Numbered from the stretch's first letter, positions 1 through 7,224 are shown. The stretch: 10,320 nucleotides of DNA from CAZPZZ01 sp964591245 (GCA_964591245.1 CAZPZZ010000146.1:1-10320); one strand, 5' to 3'. The notes: a model not told the origin generated them from the letters alone. Made by a program: numbers and translations.

Positions 1-401
1 TATCCGGTTGCAATGTCGATGTCGCGCTCCTCGAGAGCCAACACAATGACAAGGCCGCGATCTGTATCAGCGTCTCCAACCCCCCACTCCGTCCCCAATC
101 TCACACTGAATGCACGAATGGGTTCTCCATCCAAAGAAGGCATGGTGACCACCGCAATCGCCACACCGGTCTTCTGGTACAGCTCTGTGTGGAAACGTTC
201 CATCGTGCCAATGGCGTCTGAATCGAGTACATTCGCGAAGTCGTGTACGGACTGATTTCCCGGAGGCGGAATCTCGACCTGCGCCACCACCGCAACGGGA
301 TCGCTTGCCAGCAGAAGTGCTGAGAAGAGCAGATTCCGCAAAATACGATGCGACCAGAGAGTGCAACAACGTGCACACTGTTCGTTATGGGCGAAAGTCA
401 T
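1..401 (-). CDS. TPM-domain (YgcG-like) exported protein, 5' part only
   Basis: The reading frame is open from an ATG at 401 to the left edge of the window, about 133 codons, so the C-terminus is missing. After a hydrophobic stretch (LLFSALLLAS, near residues 24-33) comes a TPM-domain signature: HDFANVLD, then a KTGVAIAVVTMPSLDG segment, EWGVGDADTDRGLVIVLAL and EERDIDIATGY. This matches the family pattern in which a D-x-A-x-x-L start is followed by a 'tGvqiaVvtv' strand and a 'D.GvLlllal..R...ie.Gy' strand. TPM proteins (YgcG, Psb32 relatives) are usually membrane-anchored, with the domain outside the cytoplasm; their bacterial role is poorly defined. The start is uncertain. Another ATG lies in frame at 410, and a TTG at 341 would give a neater signal peptide (MRNLLFSALLLA). 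None has a clear ribosome site. The gene diverges from recA. Family call fairly sure, start not. Confidence 0.72.
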   Translation of the reverse strand, partial: MTFAHNEQCARCCTLWSHRILRNLLFSALLLASDPVAVVAQVEIPPPGNQSVHDFANVLDSDAIGTMERFHTELYQKTGVAIAVVTMPSLDGEPIRAFSVRLGTEWGVGDADTDRGLVIVLALEERDIDIATG

Positions 402-434
402 ACATCCCATAATATACTTATTTACAAATAGATA

Positions 435-458
435 CGAAAGATGACAGCACTACTTTCG
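435..458. promoter_or_regulatory. Inverted repeat upstream of the recA -35 box, possible operator
   Basis: CGAAAG at 435-440 and CTTTCG at 453-458 form perfect 6-bp arms with a 12-nt spacer, ending 1 bp before the TTGACA of the recA promoter. recA is normally LexA-controlled, and LexA boxes differ between phyla, so an operator here is plausible. The site does not match the E. coli, Gram-positive or alpha-proteobacterial LexA consensus as I know them. Arms this short can arise by chance in a spacer of this size. Confidence 0.25.
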
Positions 459-459
459 C

Positions 460-488
460 TTGACATTCGCCTGGCACGTCTCTAGAAT
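460..488 (+). promoter_or_regulatory. recA sigma70-type promoter
   Basis: TTGACA at 460-465 matches the -35 consensus fully. A 17-nt spacer leads to TAGAAT at 483-488, which matches five of six -10 bases. A start of transcription near 495 would give recA a leader of about 87 nt. That leader holds a small possible hairpin (CACGG 517-521, CCGTG 528-532). Confidence 0.75.
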
Positions 489-581
489 ACAAAATTGACT
501 GTTTTCGGCGCCCAGGCACGGGTTCGTCCGTGGAAGCCCCTTGGCAAAAGGAGACGTCAAGCGTTCGAGAGGAATTGACCC

Positions 582-1625
582 ATGCCGGAAGATCGCAACA
601 GTCGGGAACGTGACAAGGCCATCGAAATGGCCGTCGGACAGATCGAAAAGCAGTTCGGCAAGGGTGCCATCATGCGGCTCGGCCAGGATGCTGTCACGGC
701 CATTCCGCACATCTCTACTGGATCTATCAGCATCGACCATGCACTGGGGATCGGTGGAGTGCCGCGTGGGCGGGTCGTCGAAATCTACGGTCCGGAAGCA
801 TCGGGAAAGACGACACTGACACTCCAGATCATTGCCCAAGCGCAGCAGCGGGGTGGCACAGCAGCCTTCGTCGATGCCGAGCATGCACTGGACCCCACCT
901 ACGCCAAGAAGCTTGGCGTAGACCTGGACAGCCTGTTGGTCTCACAGCCAGACCACGGCGAACAGGCGCTTGAGATCGTCGAGGTGCTCGTACGTTCCGG
1001 CGGAGCGGACGTGGTAATTGTCGACTCGGTGGCGGCCCTCGTCCCCCGGGCAGAAATTGACGGAGAAATGGGCGATGCGCAGGTCGGGTTACAGGCTCGC
1101 CTGATGTCCCAGGCACTCCGGAAACTGACCGCTGTCGTCTCGAAATCACATACCTGCCTGATCTTCATCAACCAGCTGCGCGAGAAGATTGGGGTCATGT
1201 TTGGCAATCCGGAAACCACGACGGGCGGACGGGCGCTAAAATTTTATTCCTCCGTCCGACTCGATATCCGTCGCATCGGGGCCATCAAGGCTGGTGACCA
1301 GGTGACGGGAAACCGAACGCGAGTGAAGGTCGTAAAGAATAAGGTTGCTCCTCCGTTCCGCATCGCGGAATTCGACCTCATGTACGGCGAAGGCGTCTCG
1401 CGCGAAGGGGATCTTCTGGATCTTGCCGTTGAACGGCGTATCGTGGAAAAAAGCGGAACCTGGTTCTCGTACGGTGGAGAACGTCTTGGCCAAGGCAGAG
1501 AGAAGGTGAAGGTCTTTTTGGCCCAAAACCCTGAAATTTTCGACGCCATCGATACCGAGATACGGACAGCACTCGGGCTAGCGACCGACACCAACACGGA
1601 CGCGGCGGTGCCCACCGCAGAGTAG
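582..1625 (+). CDS. recA: RecA recombinase
   Basis: RecA polymerises on single-stranded DNA in the cytoplasm, uses ATP to drive homologous pairing and strand exchange, and stimulates LexA self-cleavage in the SOS response. The 347-residue product is full length for the family. It has Walker A GPEASGKTT (70-78; most RecA have S where this has A), the catalytic-Glu segment FVDAEHALD (96-104), Walker B VIVDS (145-149), the DNA-binding loop 1 region around 160-168, loop 2 beginning after FINQLREK (195-202), and the ALKFYSSVRLDIRR strand (218-231). The C-terminal tail is short and, after residue 335, rich in T, D and A. There is no intein. The ATG at 582 has AGAGGA 8 nt upstream. The gene is monocistronic: a promoter lies directly ahead, and the next gene runs head-on into it, 7 bp past the stop. 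Confidence 0.98.
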   Translation: MPEDRNSRERDKAIEMAVGQIEKQFGKGAIMRLGQDAVTAIPHISTGSISIDHALGIGGVPRGRVVEIYGPEASGKTTLTLQIIAQAQQRGGTAAFVDAEHALDPTYAKKLGVDLDSLLVSQPDHGEQALEIVEVLVRSGGADVVIVDSVAALVPRAEIDGEMGDAQVGLQARLMSQALRKLTAVVSKSHTCLIFINQLREKIGVMFGNPETTTGGRALKFYSSVRLDIRRIGAIKAGDQVTGNRTRVKVVKNKVAPPFRIAEFDLMYGEGVSREGDLLDLAVERRIVEKSGTWFSYGGERLGQGREKVKVFLAQNPEIFDAIDTEIRTALGLATDTNTDAAVPTAE

Positions 1626-1632
1626 TCAGGCC

Positions 1633-2913
1633 TTAACTCGGCTTGCGAAACACCACGATCCGATTCGTATTCGTACCTTTCCGATTGTTCGCGATTCCCC
1701 AACAATTCGCGGTCTTCGTGAATGCCTGAGCATTGATGACAACCGCCAACGGCTCTAGGCCGACCGATTCGCCACACGGAATGACCGTCTCCTCAAGCTT
1801 GATCGCTCCCCCCTTGACCTCACCGACTTCAAACGCGACGTGCCCCCCGGGGACCAGCACGCGGGCGAGTTCGGCGAACACCTCGGTCATCGCGGTGCGC
1901 CACCGCTCGAGCGTCGTCGCCATCGTGATTGGCACCGACGCCGGATCGATGCCGCAAAACCAACACCGCAACCAGTTGTCAGTGGCATAGTCGACCACGT
2001 CCAGAAACGGCGGCGAGGTCACCACGAGATCGACCGACGACGCGCCGAGTTCTGGAGTCCGGTGCGATGGCCGCACCAGTAGCGGTATCCGCTCGGCCTC
2101 AACCCTCAGCACCCGCCGGGTCGCCTCCCCGCAGTCCTTCAACAGAGAACGGCTCTTGCGCATGATGAGGGACGCAATGTCGCGAAATGGAGGAGTCTGC
2201 TTCCGGCGCGCGTTGATCTTGCGCTGCGAGGCCAGTGAGACTGCCTGGTTCGGAGGAAGTGTATAGACCGAAAAAAAGCCGCGCGAATGTCCGGTAAGTC
2301 GATTCACCGCAACCATCTCGATCCATCGATCCACATCATCGGTTTCCCCCGCGACATCACGCCGACGTAGATACGCCCGCAGCGCACATATGGCGCGGAG
2401 TGTCTCTGGATGATAAAAGACCGTCAGATCTTCGCGACAATCGGGCGCAGAGATCAAATCCAATGCATCGAGACGGGCTGCAATCTGCGAGAGCGATGGC
2501 GGTGAAAGCCGCGGCCTGGTCAACACCACGCTCAGCGGATTCACGTCGCAGCCGGTCGCCACACGGCCCAGAAGCGCTGCCTCCAGCACGGTCGTACCAC
2601 GCCCCATGAACGGGTCATAGACAACATCACCGGGTCGAGTCAGTCGATCGACGAAGAAGTCGACCAATTGTGGTTTGAAACAAGCGCGATACGAGATCTC
2701 GTGCAAGCTGTGCCCAGCTCGCTGCTTACTCGTCCAGAACTCGTTCGTGAATGTCTCAACCGAAACGGCGCGCTCGCCACACGCGATGTCCGTGACCGTT
2801 TCCTGAGTTGGCCGCCCTTCCCATTCAAACCCTCGAACAGCCTCGACGAAGGCCGAACCAAGACGAGAGTCAGGCTTAGACAACTCACGAGACCATGAAT
2901 GACCATCCTGCAT
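1633..2913 (-). CDS. Solitary amino-type (N6-adenine or N4-cytosine) DNA methyltransferase
   Basis: Transfers a methyl group from S-adenosylmethionine to an exocyclic amino group in DNA. From the ATG at 2913 it is 426 aa. A motif X-like stretch (SYRACFKPQLVDFFVDRL, about 74-91) leads into motif I DPFMGRGTT (100-108), the SAM site. Motif IV TSPPF, the catalytic loop, is at 299-303. It is followed by a motif V/VI-like LARVLVPGGHVAFEVGE segment (349-365). SPPF rather than DPPY favours N4-cytosine or beta-type N6-adenine activity but does not decide it. Motif I precedes motif IV, unlike the usual beta order. About 190 residues lie between them, including RLTGHSRGFFSVYTLPP (206-222), probably part of target recognition. 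A start at 3006 is possible but overlaps the upstream gene by 65 bp; 2913 leaves a 28-bp gap. No restriction enzyme gene is adjacent. It is probably cotranscribed with the RHH gene. Target sequence unknown. Confidence 0.85.
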   Translation of the reverse strand: MQDGHSWSRELSKPDSRLGSAFVEAVRGFEWEGRPTQETVTDIACGERAVSVETFTNEFWTSKQRAGHSLHEISYRACFKPQLVDFFVDRLTRPGDVVYDPFMGRGTTVLEAALLGRVATGCDVNPLSVVLTRPRLSPPSLSQIAARLDALDLISAPDCREDLTVFYHPETLRAICALRAYLRRRDVAGETDDVDRWIEMVAVNRLTGHSRGFFSVYTLPPNQAVSLASQRKINARRKQTPPFRDIASLIMRKSRSLLKDCGEATRRVLRVEAERIPLLVRPSHRTPELGASSVDLVVTSPPFLDVVDYATDNWLRCWFCGIDPASVPITMATTLERWRTAMTEVFAELARVLVPGGHVAFEVGEVKGGAIKLEETVIPCGESVGLEPLAVVINAQAFTKTANCWGIANNRKGTNTNRIVVFRKPS

Positions 2914-2941
2914 CGTGCCGATGCCGCGGAGAGTACCATAT

Positions 2942-3193
2942 TTAGTCGCGGCGGTTGAGCAATCCTTCCAGTAGCGCCCGATCTGACGCGGCAAGTTGGT
3001 TGGCAAAGAGGCTCAGGGCCTCGCCCGCAACCTGCCGCTGGGACGTTCCAAGCAGGCGGGTCAGCGCGTCCAGCAGCGCCTTTGTCTCTGGATCGAGACG
3101 CAACGTCGTCTGCACATAGGCCTTCGTAACCGACATCCCATCCCGGCCCGCGGGGGGACGGCCTGGCGGCCGCATCTGTAGACGTTTAGCCAA
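2942..3193 (-). CDS. Ribbon-helix-helix (CopG/Arc-type) DNA-binding protein
   Basis: This is an 83-residue protein. Residues 28-63 fit a ribbon-helix-helix fold: strand TTLRLDP (29-35), helix A ETKALLDALTRLLG (36-49), turn GTS, helix B QRQVAGEALSLFANQL (52-67). Such proteins form dimers that place a two-stranded ribbon in the major groove of short palindromes, usually as repressors. The N-terminus carries RPPGRPPAGR (8-17), which resembles an AT-hook. The start is taken as TTG at 3193, which keeps that basic arm; ATG at 3175 or 3136 would also keep the fold. No ribosome site is strong. It is the first gene of a probable operon with the methyltransferase, 28 bp downstream. A palindrome lies in its upstream region, so I infer autoregulation and control of the methyltransferase. 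The antitoxin of a toxin-antitoxin pair is an alternative, but no toxin is adjacent. Fold fairly sure, role inferred. Confidence 0.75.
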   Translation of the reverse strand: MAKRLQMRPPGRPPAGRDGMSVTKAYVQTTLRLDPETKALLDALTRLLGTSQRQVAGEALSLFANQLAASDRALLEGLLNRRD

Positions 3194-3212
3194 TTGCCCG
3201 ATCTTACCCTAC

Positions 3213-3252
3213 TTGATGTCATATGCATTTATAATTTTGTTGACATCAACAA
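3213..3252. promoter_or_regulatory. Palindromic operator candidate, two copies
   Basis: TTGTTGACATCAACAA (3237-3252) is a palindrome with 7-bp arms around a central CA. TTGATGTCA at 3213-3221 is the exact reverse complement of the palindrome's TGACATCAA (3241-3249), with 28 bp between the centres. Both sit between the RHH gene start (3193) and the division gene start (3319). The main copy covers the -35 box of the plus-strand promoter, so a bound protein would block RNA polymerase there. It could equally control the minus-strand RHH-methyltransferase unit. The binding protein is not shown; the adjacent RHH protein is the obvious candidate. Confidence 0.55.
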
Positions 3253-3268
3253 CTGGTCATACTATAAG
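3240..3268 (+). promoter_or_regulatory. Sigma70-type promoter of the FtsB/DivIC-like gene
   Basis: TTGACA (3240-3245), a 17-nt spacer and TATAAG (3263-3268) give a full-consensus -35 and a five-of-six -10 box. Transcription would start near 3275, about 44 nt before the ATG at 3319. The -35 lies inside the palindrome at 3237-3252. Confidence 0.65.
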
Positions 3269-3318
3269 GTGAACTGCAGCCGGCTATCGCGTACAATGCC
3301 GTAGCTAGCTATAGCTCG

Positions 3319-3711
3319 ATGCACCCTGTAATCGATCGCCTCGACGGACTACCTCCGCTGCCGCGACGCACACCCAACCCGCGGCGTCCGCAGGGCTATC
3401 TCTTGCTCCTGGTCACGGCAGTACTCCTCGCCAATGCTATTATCGGGAACAGCGGGCTATTCGCCACCGCACGCGCCAACCGGGAACAAGCACAACTCCA
3501 GAAAGCACTCGACACACTCCGATCCGAGAACCGTCGCCTTCACCGCCATGTAGAGGCGCTCACGAGCGAACGGCACCTCCTTGAGGACGTGGCCCGACGA
3601 GAACTGGGCATGATTCGCCCAGGCGAGCGGCTATTCGTGGTCCGCTCACGACCATCCCCGGTCGATGCGCAACTTCCCAATTCAAGTCCGCGCCCCCTGC
3701 CGATAGATTAA
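3319..3711 (+). CDS. FtsB/DivIC-like septum formation initiator
   Basis: A 130-aa bitopic membrane protein. A proline- and arginine-rich cytoplasmic N-terminus (1-25) is followed by one membrane span (about 26-48, GYLLLLVTAVLLANAIIG). A coiled coil follows (about 52-90, with heptad leucines in QLQKALDTLRSENRRL). The family signature VARRELGMIRPGE is at 91-103, and a proline-rich tail closes the protein. In E. coli FtsB the same design joins FtsL and FtsQ in the divisome and helps activate septal peptidoglycan synthesis; DivIC does this in Firmicutes. The family is often about 90-130 aa, so this is full length. The ATG at 3319 has no good Shine-Dalgarno; the region just before it is an odd TAGCTAGCTATAGCT run. 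It has its own promoter and ends 19 bp from the convergent M16 gene. FtsL-like proteins share the topology, but the ARRELGM motif favours FtsB/DivIC. Confidence 0.85.
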   Translation: MHPVIDRLDGLPPLPRRTPNPRRPQGYLLLLVTAVLLANAIIGNSGLFATARANREQAQLQKALDTLRSENRRLHRHVEALTSERHLLEDVARRELGMIRPGERLFVVRSRPSPVDAQLPNSSPRPLPID

Positions 3712-3730
3712 GCCCCGCGGTTGGTCGGCG

Positions 3731-5251
3731 TCAGGGCGTCGGATACGCCATAGTCAGTGGGTCCGGCAGCGGAACGCGCACCACTCCACCTGGACTCACC
3801 TCTTCGATCGAGAACTCTGGGCGCTCGGGATCCCCCGTGAGAATTGCCTCCAAATTGCCGACGACCAGAATCGCCAACGCCTCGGGCTGTAAGTAGCGCT
3901 GGGCCACGTCAAGCACGTCTTCCGCAGTGACCGCGGCGATGTTGTCACGGTACGTGGCCAGGTACGATGGGTCTCGACCCGTATACTCATCACTCGCAAA
4001 CAAACCCGCCGTCGAACCCGCACTCGAGAAACTGCGCGAGAACGTCTCTACGAAGTACGCAATCGAGTTCTGCAGTTCCTCATCTGAGACCGGTTCCGTG
4101 CGAATCCGCTCGATCTCCTCCAACACGATGGCGGTTGCCCTTGCGACGGTTTCACTACGGGACTGGAACCCCGCCTGAAATATCCCGCTGTAGTACACCC
4201 CGACGCCAAAATTCGAGCTCGCACTGTACGCCAACCCCTCATCGGAACGGACGCGAGTCAGCAAGCGCGCACTGAATCCGCCGCCACCGAGAATATCGAT
4301 CATCACCAACAGCTTGTACCGAACGGGGTCATCACGGGTCGTCCCCAGGTGTCCAATAGACACGCGTCCCTGATTCACGTCTGGTTTGTCGACCAGATAG
4401 AGACCTGGCTCGGGCGTGTAATCTGGCCTCGGTACCGGCGGGACGACGCGCCCACCGCCCGCCCATCCCATTAACCGGCGGTCGAGATCAGCCAAAATCG
4501 CTTGAGTCTCCACGTCACCGGATACGGCAAAAATAAAGTTGCCCGGATGGAAATATTCCCGATGAAACGCCACGAGATCATCGCGTGCAATTGCGTCGAT
4601 GGTCGCCTGCGTTCGCGGCATGGTCGAGAAATGTCGGTCTCCCCGCATCAAACGACTGAACTCGCGTCTTTCAATGGTCCCAGACGCGTCGTTACGACGC
4701 TCCATCTGCTGGAGCACCTGACTCTTGGCCAACGCCAAGCGATCGGCCTCAAAGCCAGGATTCCGCAACATGTCGAAAAATAGGTCCAGGCACCGGTCTA
4801 GATCTTTGGTCAAGCAACCGACCGTCGCCGCACCCGAGGTCGCACCAATCTGACTACTCAGCTGGGCGGCAAGGAACGCGGCTTCTTCATCGAAGTCTGC
4901 CGCGCCCATTGCGGTCGTGCCTCCGGCTCTCATCTGGCTTCCGGTCAGACTGGCCAAACCCACTTTATCTGGTGGATCGAGATAGCTACCCGTCCGCACC
5001 GTCACGGAAACGGTAAAAAGTGGCAACTCGTGATCCTCGACCACGAACGCCACCACGCCGTTAGAGAGCACGTGTCGATGATCGGCCGCCTCCGGTGCGG
5101 TGAACTCGAGCCGTGCATAGGCCAACTCCGACGGATGCGCGGGAATCGGCTGCCCGACCGCCAGACCCGCCAGTGCGCCCTCAAGGGTGACCATTAACGC
5201 GAGTCCACCCCAGACACCCTTATGCGTTGTTCCACTGCGTCCTCGCATCAT
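3731..5251 (-). CDS. M16 peptidase-like protein lacking the zinc site (partner subunit)
   Basis: A 506-aa exported protein with the two-domain M16 (insulinase/MPP-like) fold. A signal peptide with hydrophobic core covers about 13-31, with possible cleavage at AVG|QP (33/34). The N-terminal domain starts at HVLSNGVVAFVVEDHELP (60-77). Where catalytic members have HxxEH this protein has SLTGS (101-105), so zinc ligands are lost. The C-terminal domain has a glycine loop LGGGGFSARL (321-330) and RVRSDEGLAYS (333-343), the R...Y pair that contacts substrate in M16 dimers. Known M16B enzymes work as a catalytic plus an R/Y subunit, which fits the catalytic gene directly upstream. Its start overlaps the upstream stop as ATGA, implying translational coupling. 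The second ATG (5248) is 6 nt from a GGAGG and may be the real start. Likely periplasmic or envelope protein turnover; substrate unknown. Confidence 0.9.
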   Translation of the reverse strand: MMRGRSGTTHKGVWGGLALMVTLEGALAGLAVGQPIPAHPSELAYARLEFTAPEAADHRHVLSNGVVAFVVEDHELPLFTVSVTVRTGSYLDPPDKVGLASLTGSQMRAGGTTAMGAADFDEEAAFLAAQLSSQIGATSGAATVGCLTKDLDRCLDLFFDMLRNPGFEADRLALAKSQVLQQMERRNDASGTIERREFSRLMRGDRHFSTMPRTQATIDAIARDDLVAFHREYFHPGNFIFAVSGDVETQAILADLDRRLMGWAGGGRVVPPVPRPDYTPEPGLYLVDKPDVNQGRVSIGHLGTTRDDPVRYKLLVMIDILGGGGFSARLLTRVRSDEGLAYSASSNFGVGVYYSGIFQAGFQSRSETVARATAIVLEEIERIRTEPVSDEELQNSIAYFVETFSRSFSSAGSTAGLFASDEYTGRDPSYLATYRDNIAAVTAEDVLDVAQRYLQPEALAILVVGNLEAILTGDPERPEFSIEEVSPGGVVRVPLPDPLTMAYPTP

Positions 5252-6990
5252 CGCCCTCCGGCCCCCTCCGCCATCGCCTCTAGCTGCTCGCGCACCAGCG
5301 CTTCCAACACAGCCACCATGTCTTGATTCTCTGGTGGTGCCTGACTTGCCATCTCGTCAAAACGCCCCAGCATCTGCGCAAGCTGGTCACTATCCAACTG
5401 GTCAATTACGGCCAGCATCTGATTGACTTGCTGTCGCTCCTGGTCGTCCAATCCGGCCAACCGTGGATCATCAGGTGTATCCGACTCGGTCCGGTAGTAG
5501 ACCGCCACCGCACGATTTTCCGGCGCAAAGTACGTGTTCGCCACGCGCATGATGTCCTCAGCGGTGACAGCGTCATAGAGGGCTGGATCCGTGTTGATCG
5601 TCTCCCACCCGCGCCACGCCTCCCGTAGTAACAGCTGCATCATCAGGCCGAAATTCGACCGCAACCCACGAAAATTCGAGGCTGCGTTCTGATTCTTCAC
5701 CTTCTGGAGCTCACGCGGTGGCACGGGGTCTGTCTGCAAGCGCCCGAGTTCCGCATAGATAGCCTGCTCGACCTCTTCAGGGGTGCGCCCCTCTGTCGCA
5801 ACCCCCCGGAGCTCGAACATGCCTTCGAACTTCATGCCATTTTGTCCACCAGACGCACTCGTCGCCACTTCTTGCTCCTCGACCAGCGCCCTGTAGAGCC
5901 GACCCGTGCGACCGTTCAGCAGTTGCCCCAACACGACAAGACTCGGTTCGTCTACGTGGCCGTCCGGCACCGAATGGTACCGAATCGTGACCTGAGGATT
6001 CGTCTCGGCATAGGCCGTCATCCGTTTTTCCCCAAGCTGCGGCATCTCGCGGGTTCGTGGCTGGGGAGCACTCCGGTCGCCGCGGGGAAGTCGCCCGAAA
6101 TACCGCTCTGCCAGCACTTTGGCCTCTTCCGGATCGAAATCACCGATAAGGGCGGCCGCCAAATTGTTCGGAGCGTAGTACAGGTCGAAAAACGTCAGTG
6201 CCTCTTCACGCGTGATCCCCTCAAGATCGCTCGGCCAACCCACAACCGGCCAACTGTAGGGCGAGGACTGCCAGAACAACGCATCGAACTGCTCCTGAAA
6301 CTTGCCCGTCGGCGTGCTATCGGTCCTGAGGCGCCGTTCTTCGTGTACCACCTCGCGCTCCGAGTAAAACTCCCGGAAGACGGGGTTTAACAACCGGTCC
6401 GACTCCATCCAGAACCAGAGCTCAAGCTTGTTCGCAGGCACGTTGACAAAATAGATCGTGTAGTCGTAGCTCGTGCCGGCGTTCATCGCAGACGCGCCCT
6501 GCCCGGAATACAGACGACTGAAATCCTCCTTGATGATGAGCTCATCCTGCTCTTCGAGCAGGGCATCAAACTGCGCGATGAGTGCGTCATGGCGCTCGCT
6601 GCGGTCCGCCGGGTCCTGTGGGTCATCAATCTGCCCGAGCCGATGCGCTTCCAGGAGCCGAGCTTCTTCCTCTCGCATGTCCGCCTTGACTGTGTCGAGT
6701 TCCGCAATCAGCTGCAGGTCGGCCTCAATATTTCGCGTCCCGATCGTCGCGGTTCCTTTGAACATCATGTGCTCAAAGAGGTGAGCTACCCCGGTGATTC
6801 CGGGGCGTTCGTAGACCGATCCGACTTTTGCGATCCAGCCAGCGGAAATATTCGGGTCGCCGGGACGCGGTAGCAGCAACAGCGTCATGCCGTTGTCGAG
6901 AACCACCTCGTGCACCTGAACTTCCTGCGCCTGAGCACCCACTCCCATCAGCACTGCCACGAGTGTCAGTGCACCAATCTGCTTCCTCAT
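5248..6990 (-). CDS. M16 zinc metallopeptidase, catalytic subunit, exported
   Basis: A 580-aa protein from the ATG at 6990. The signal peptide MRKQIGALTLVAVLMGVG ends at AQA|QE (cleavage near 21/22). The inverted zinc motif HLFEH is at 70-74 (H70, E73, H74), and the likely third ligand is the first Glu of HEERR (about 217). The family's substrate-side segment MNAGTSYDYTIYF (169-181) follows an insertion of about 65 residues (roughly 88-158). This insertion is charged and helical (for example DTVKADMREEEARLLEAH), so the HxxEH-to-Glu distance is about 140 residues instead of about 75. A long acidic, glutamine-rich helical tail ends the protein. A start at 7068 is rejected because it would bury the signal peptide, whereas 6990 has GAGAGG at the right distance. 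It forms an operon with the zinc-less partner (4-bp overlap); the two probably assemble into one peptidase. Substrate unknown. Confidence 0.93.
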   Translation of the reverse strand: MRKQIGALTLVAVLMGVGAQAQEVQVHEVVLDNGMTLLLLPRPGDPNISAGWIAKVGSVYERPGITGVAHLFEHMMFKGTATIGTRNIEADLQLIAELDTVKADMREEEARLLEAHRLGQIDDPQDPADRSERHDALIAQFDALLEEQDELIIKEDFSRLYSGQGASAMNAGTSYDYTIYFVNVPANKLELWFWMESDRLLNPVFREFYSEREVVHEERRLRTDSTPTGKFQEQFDALFWQSSPYSWPVVGWPSDLEGITREEALTFFDLYYAPNNLAAALIGDFDPEEAKVLAERYFGRLPRGDRSAPQPRTREMPQLGEKRMTAYAETNPQVTIRYHSVPDGHVDEPSLVVLGQLLNGRTGRLYRALVEEQEVATSASGGQNGMKFEGMFELRGVATEGRTPEEVEQAIYAELGRLQTDPVPPRELQKVKNQNAASNFRGLRSNFGLMMQLLLREAWRGWETINTDPALYDAVTAEDIMRVANTYFAPENRAVAVYYRTESDTPDDPRLAGLDDQERQQVNQMLAVIDQLDSDQLAQMLGRFDEMASQAPPENQDMVAVLEALVREQLEAMAEGAGGR

Positions 6991-6996
6991 CGTCCA

Positions 6997-7002
6997 CCTC
7001 TC
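6997..7002 (-). promoter_or_regulatory. Ribosome binding site deciding the M16 start
   Basis: On the minus strand GAGAGG is followed by 6 nt and then the ATG at 6990. This and the signal peptide that begins there select 6990 over the in-frame ATG at 7068, which lies further upstream and encodes nothing family-like. Confidence 0.7.
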
Positions 7003-7224
7003 TCCCGGACCCGCGCAAACGCCTCCGAACTCAAGCACTCGATGCTCGACCTTCCAGCAGTCTGGCACAGCCTCGTCCTCTAGACCAAGTAGTGCGCAGC
7101 GGCGAGAACCTGCTGGTATCAGATCGCAATCCTTCGCTACAATACCGGCCGGACGGGGGGAGCCGGCATTCGGGGCTCATCGCCAGCCCCCGACTGCCTC
7201 CCGCTGGCACGGAAGTAGATATCA

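Noticed and set aside
517..532. CACGG/CCGTG hairpin in the recA leader
   Set aside because: Five-bp arms with a 6-nt loop are common by chance and no U-run follows, so it is not a terminator or a recognised riboswitch.
450..884. Minus-strand 144-aa ORF across the recA promoter and start
   Set aside because: Shadow of recA and its promoter; no family resemblance, and the recA frame is certain.
2914..3006. Longer methyltransferase start at 3006
   Set aside because: It would overlap the RHH gene by 65 bp and adds 31 residues without recognisable motif; the ATG at 2913 falls 28 bp after the RHH stop. Not fully excluded, as neither start has a strong ribosome site.
3302..3316. TAGCTAGCTATAGCT run before the FtsB/DivIC-like start
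   Set aside because: Short self-complementary run, striking to the eye, but too short and simple to support a function.
6991..7068. Longer M16 start at 7068
   Set aside because: It would place 26 polar residues ahead of a clear signal peptide, while the ATG at 6990 has a good ribosome binding site.
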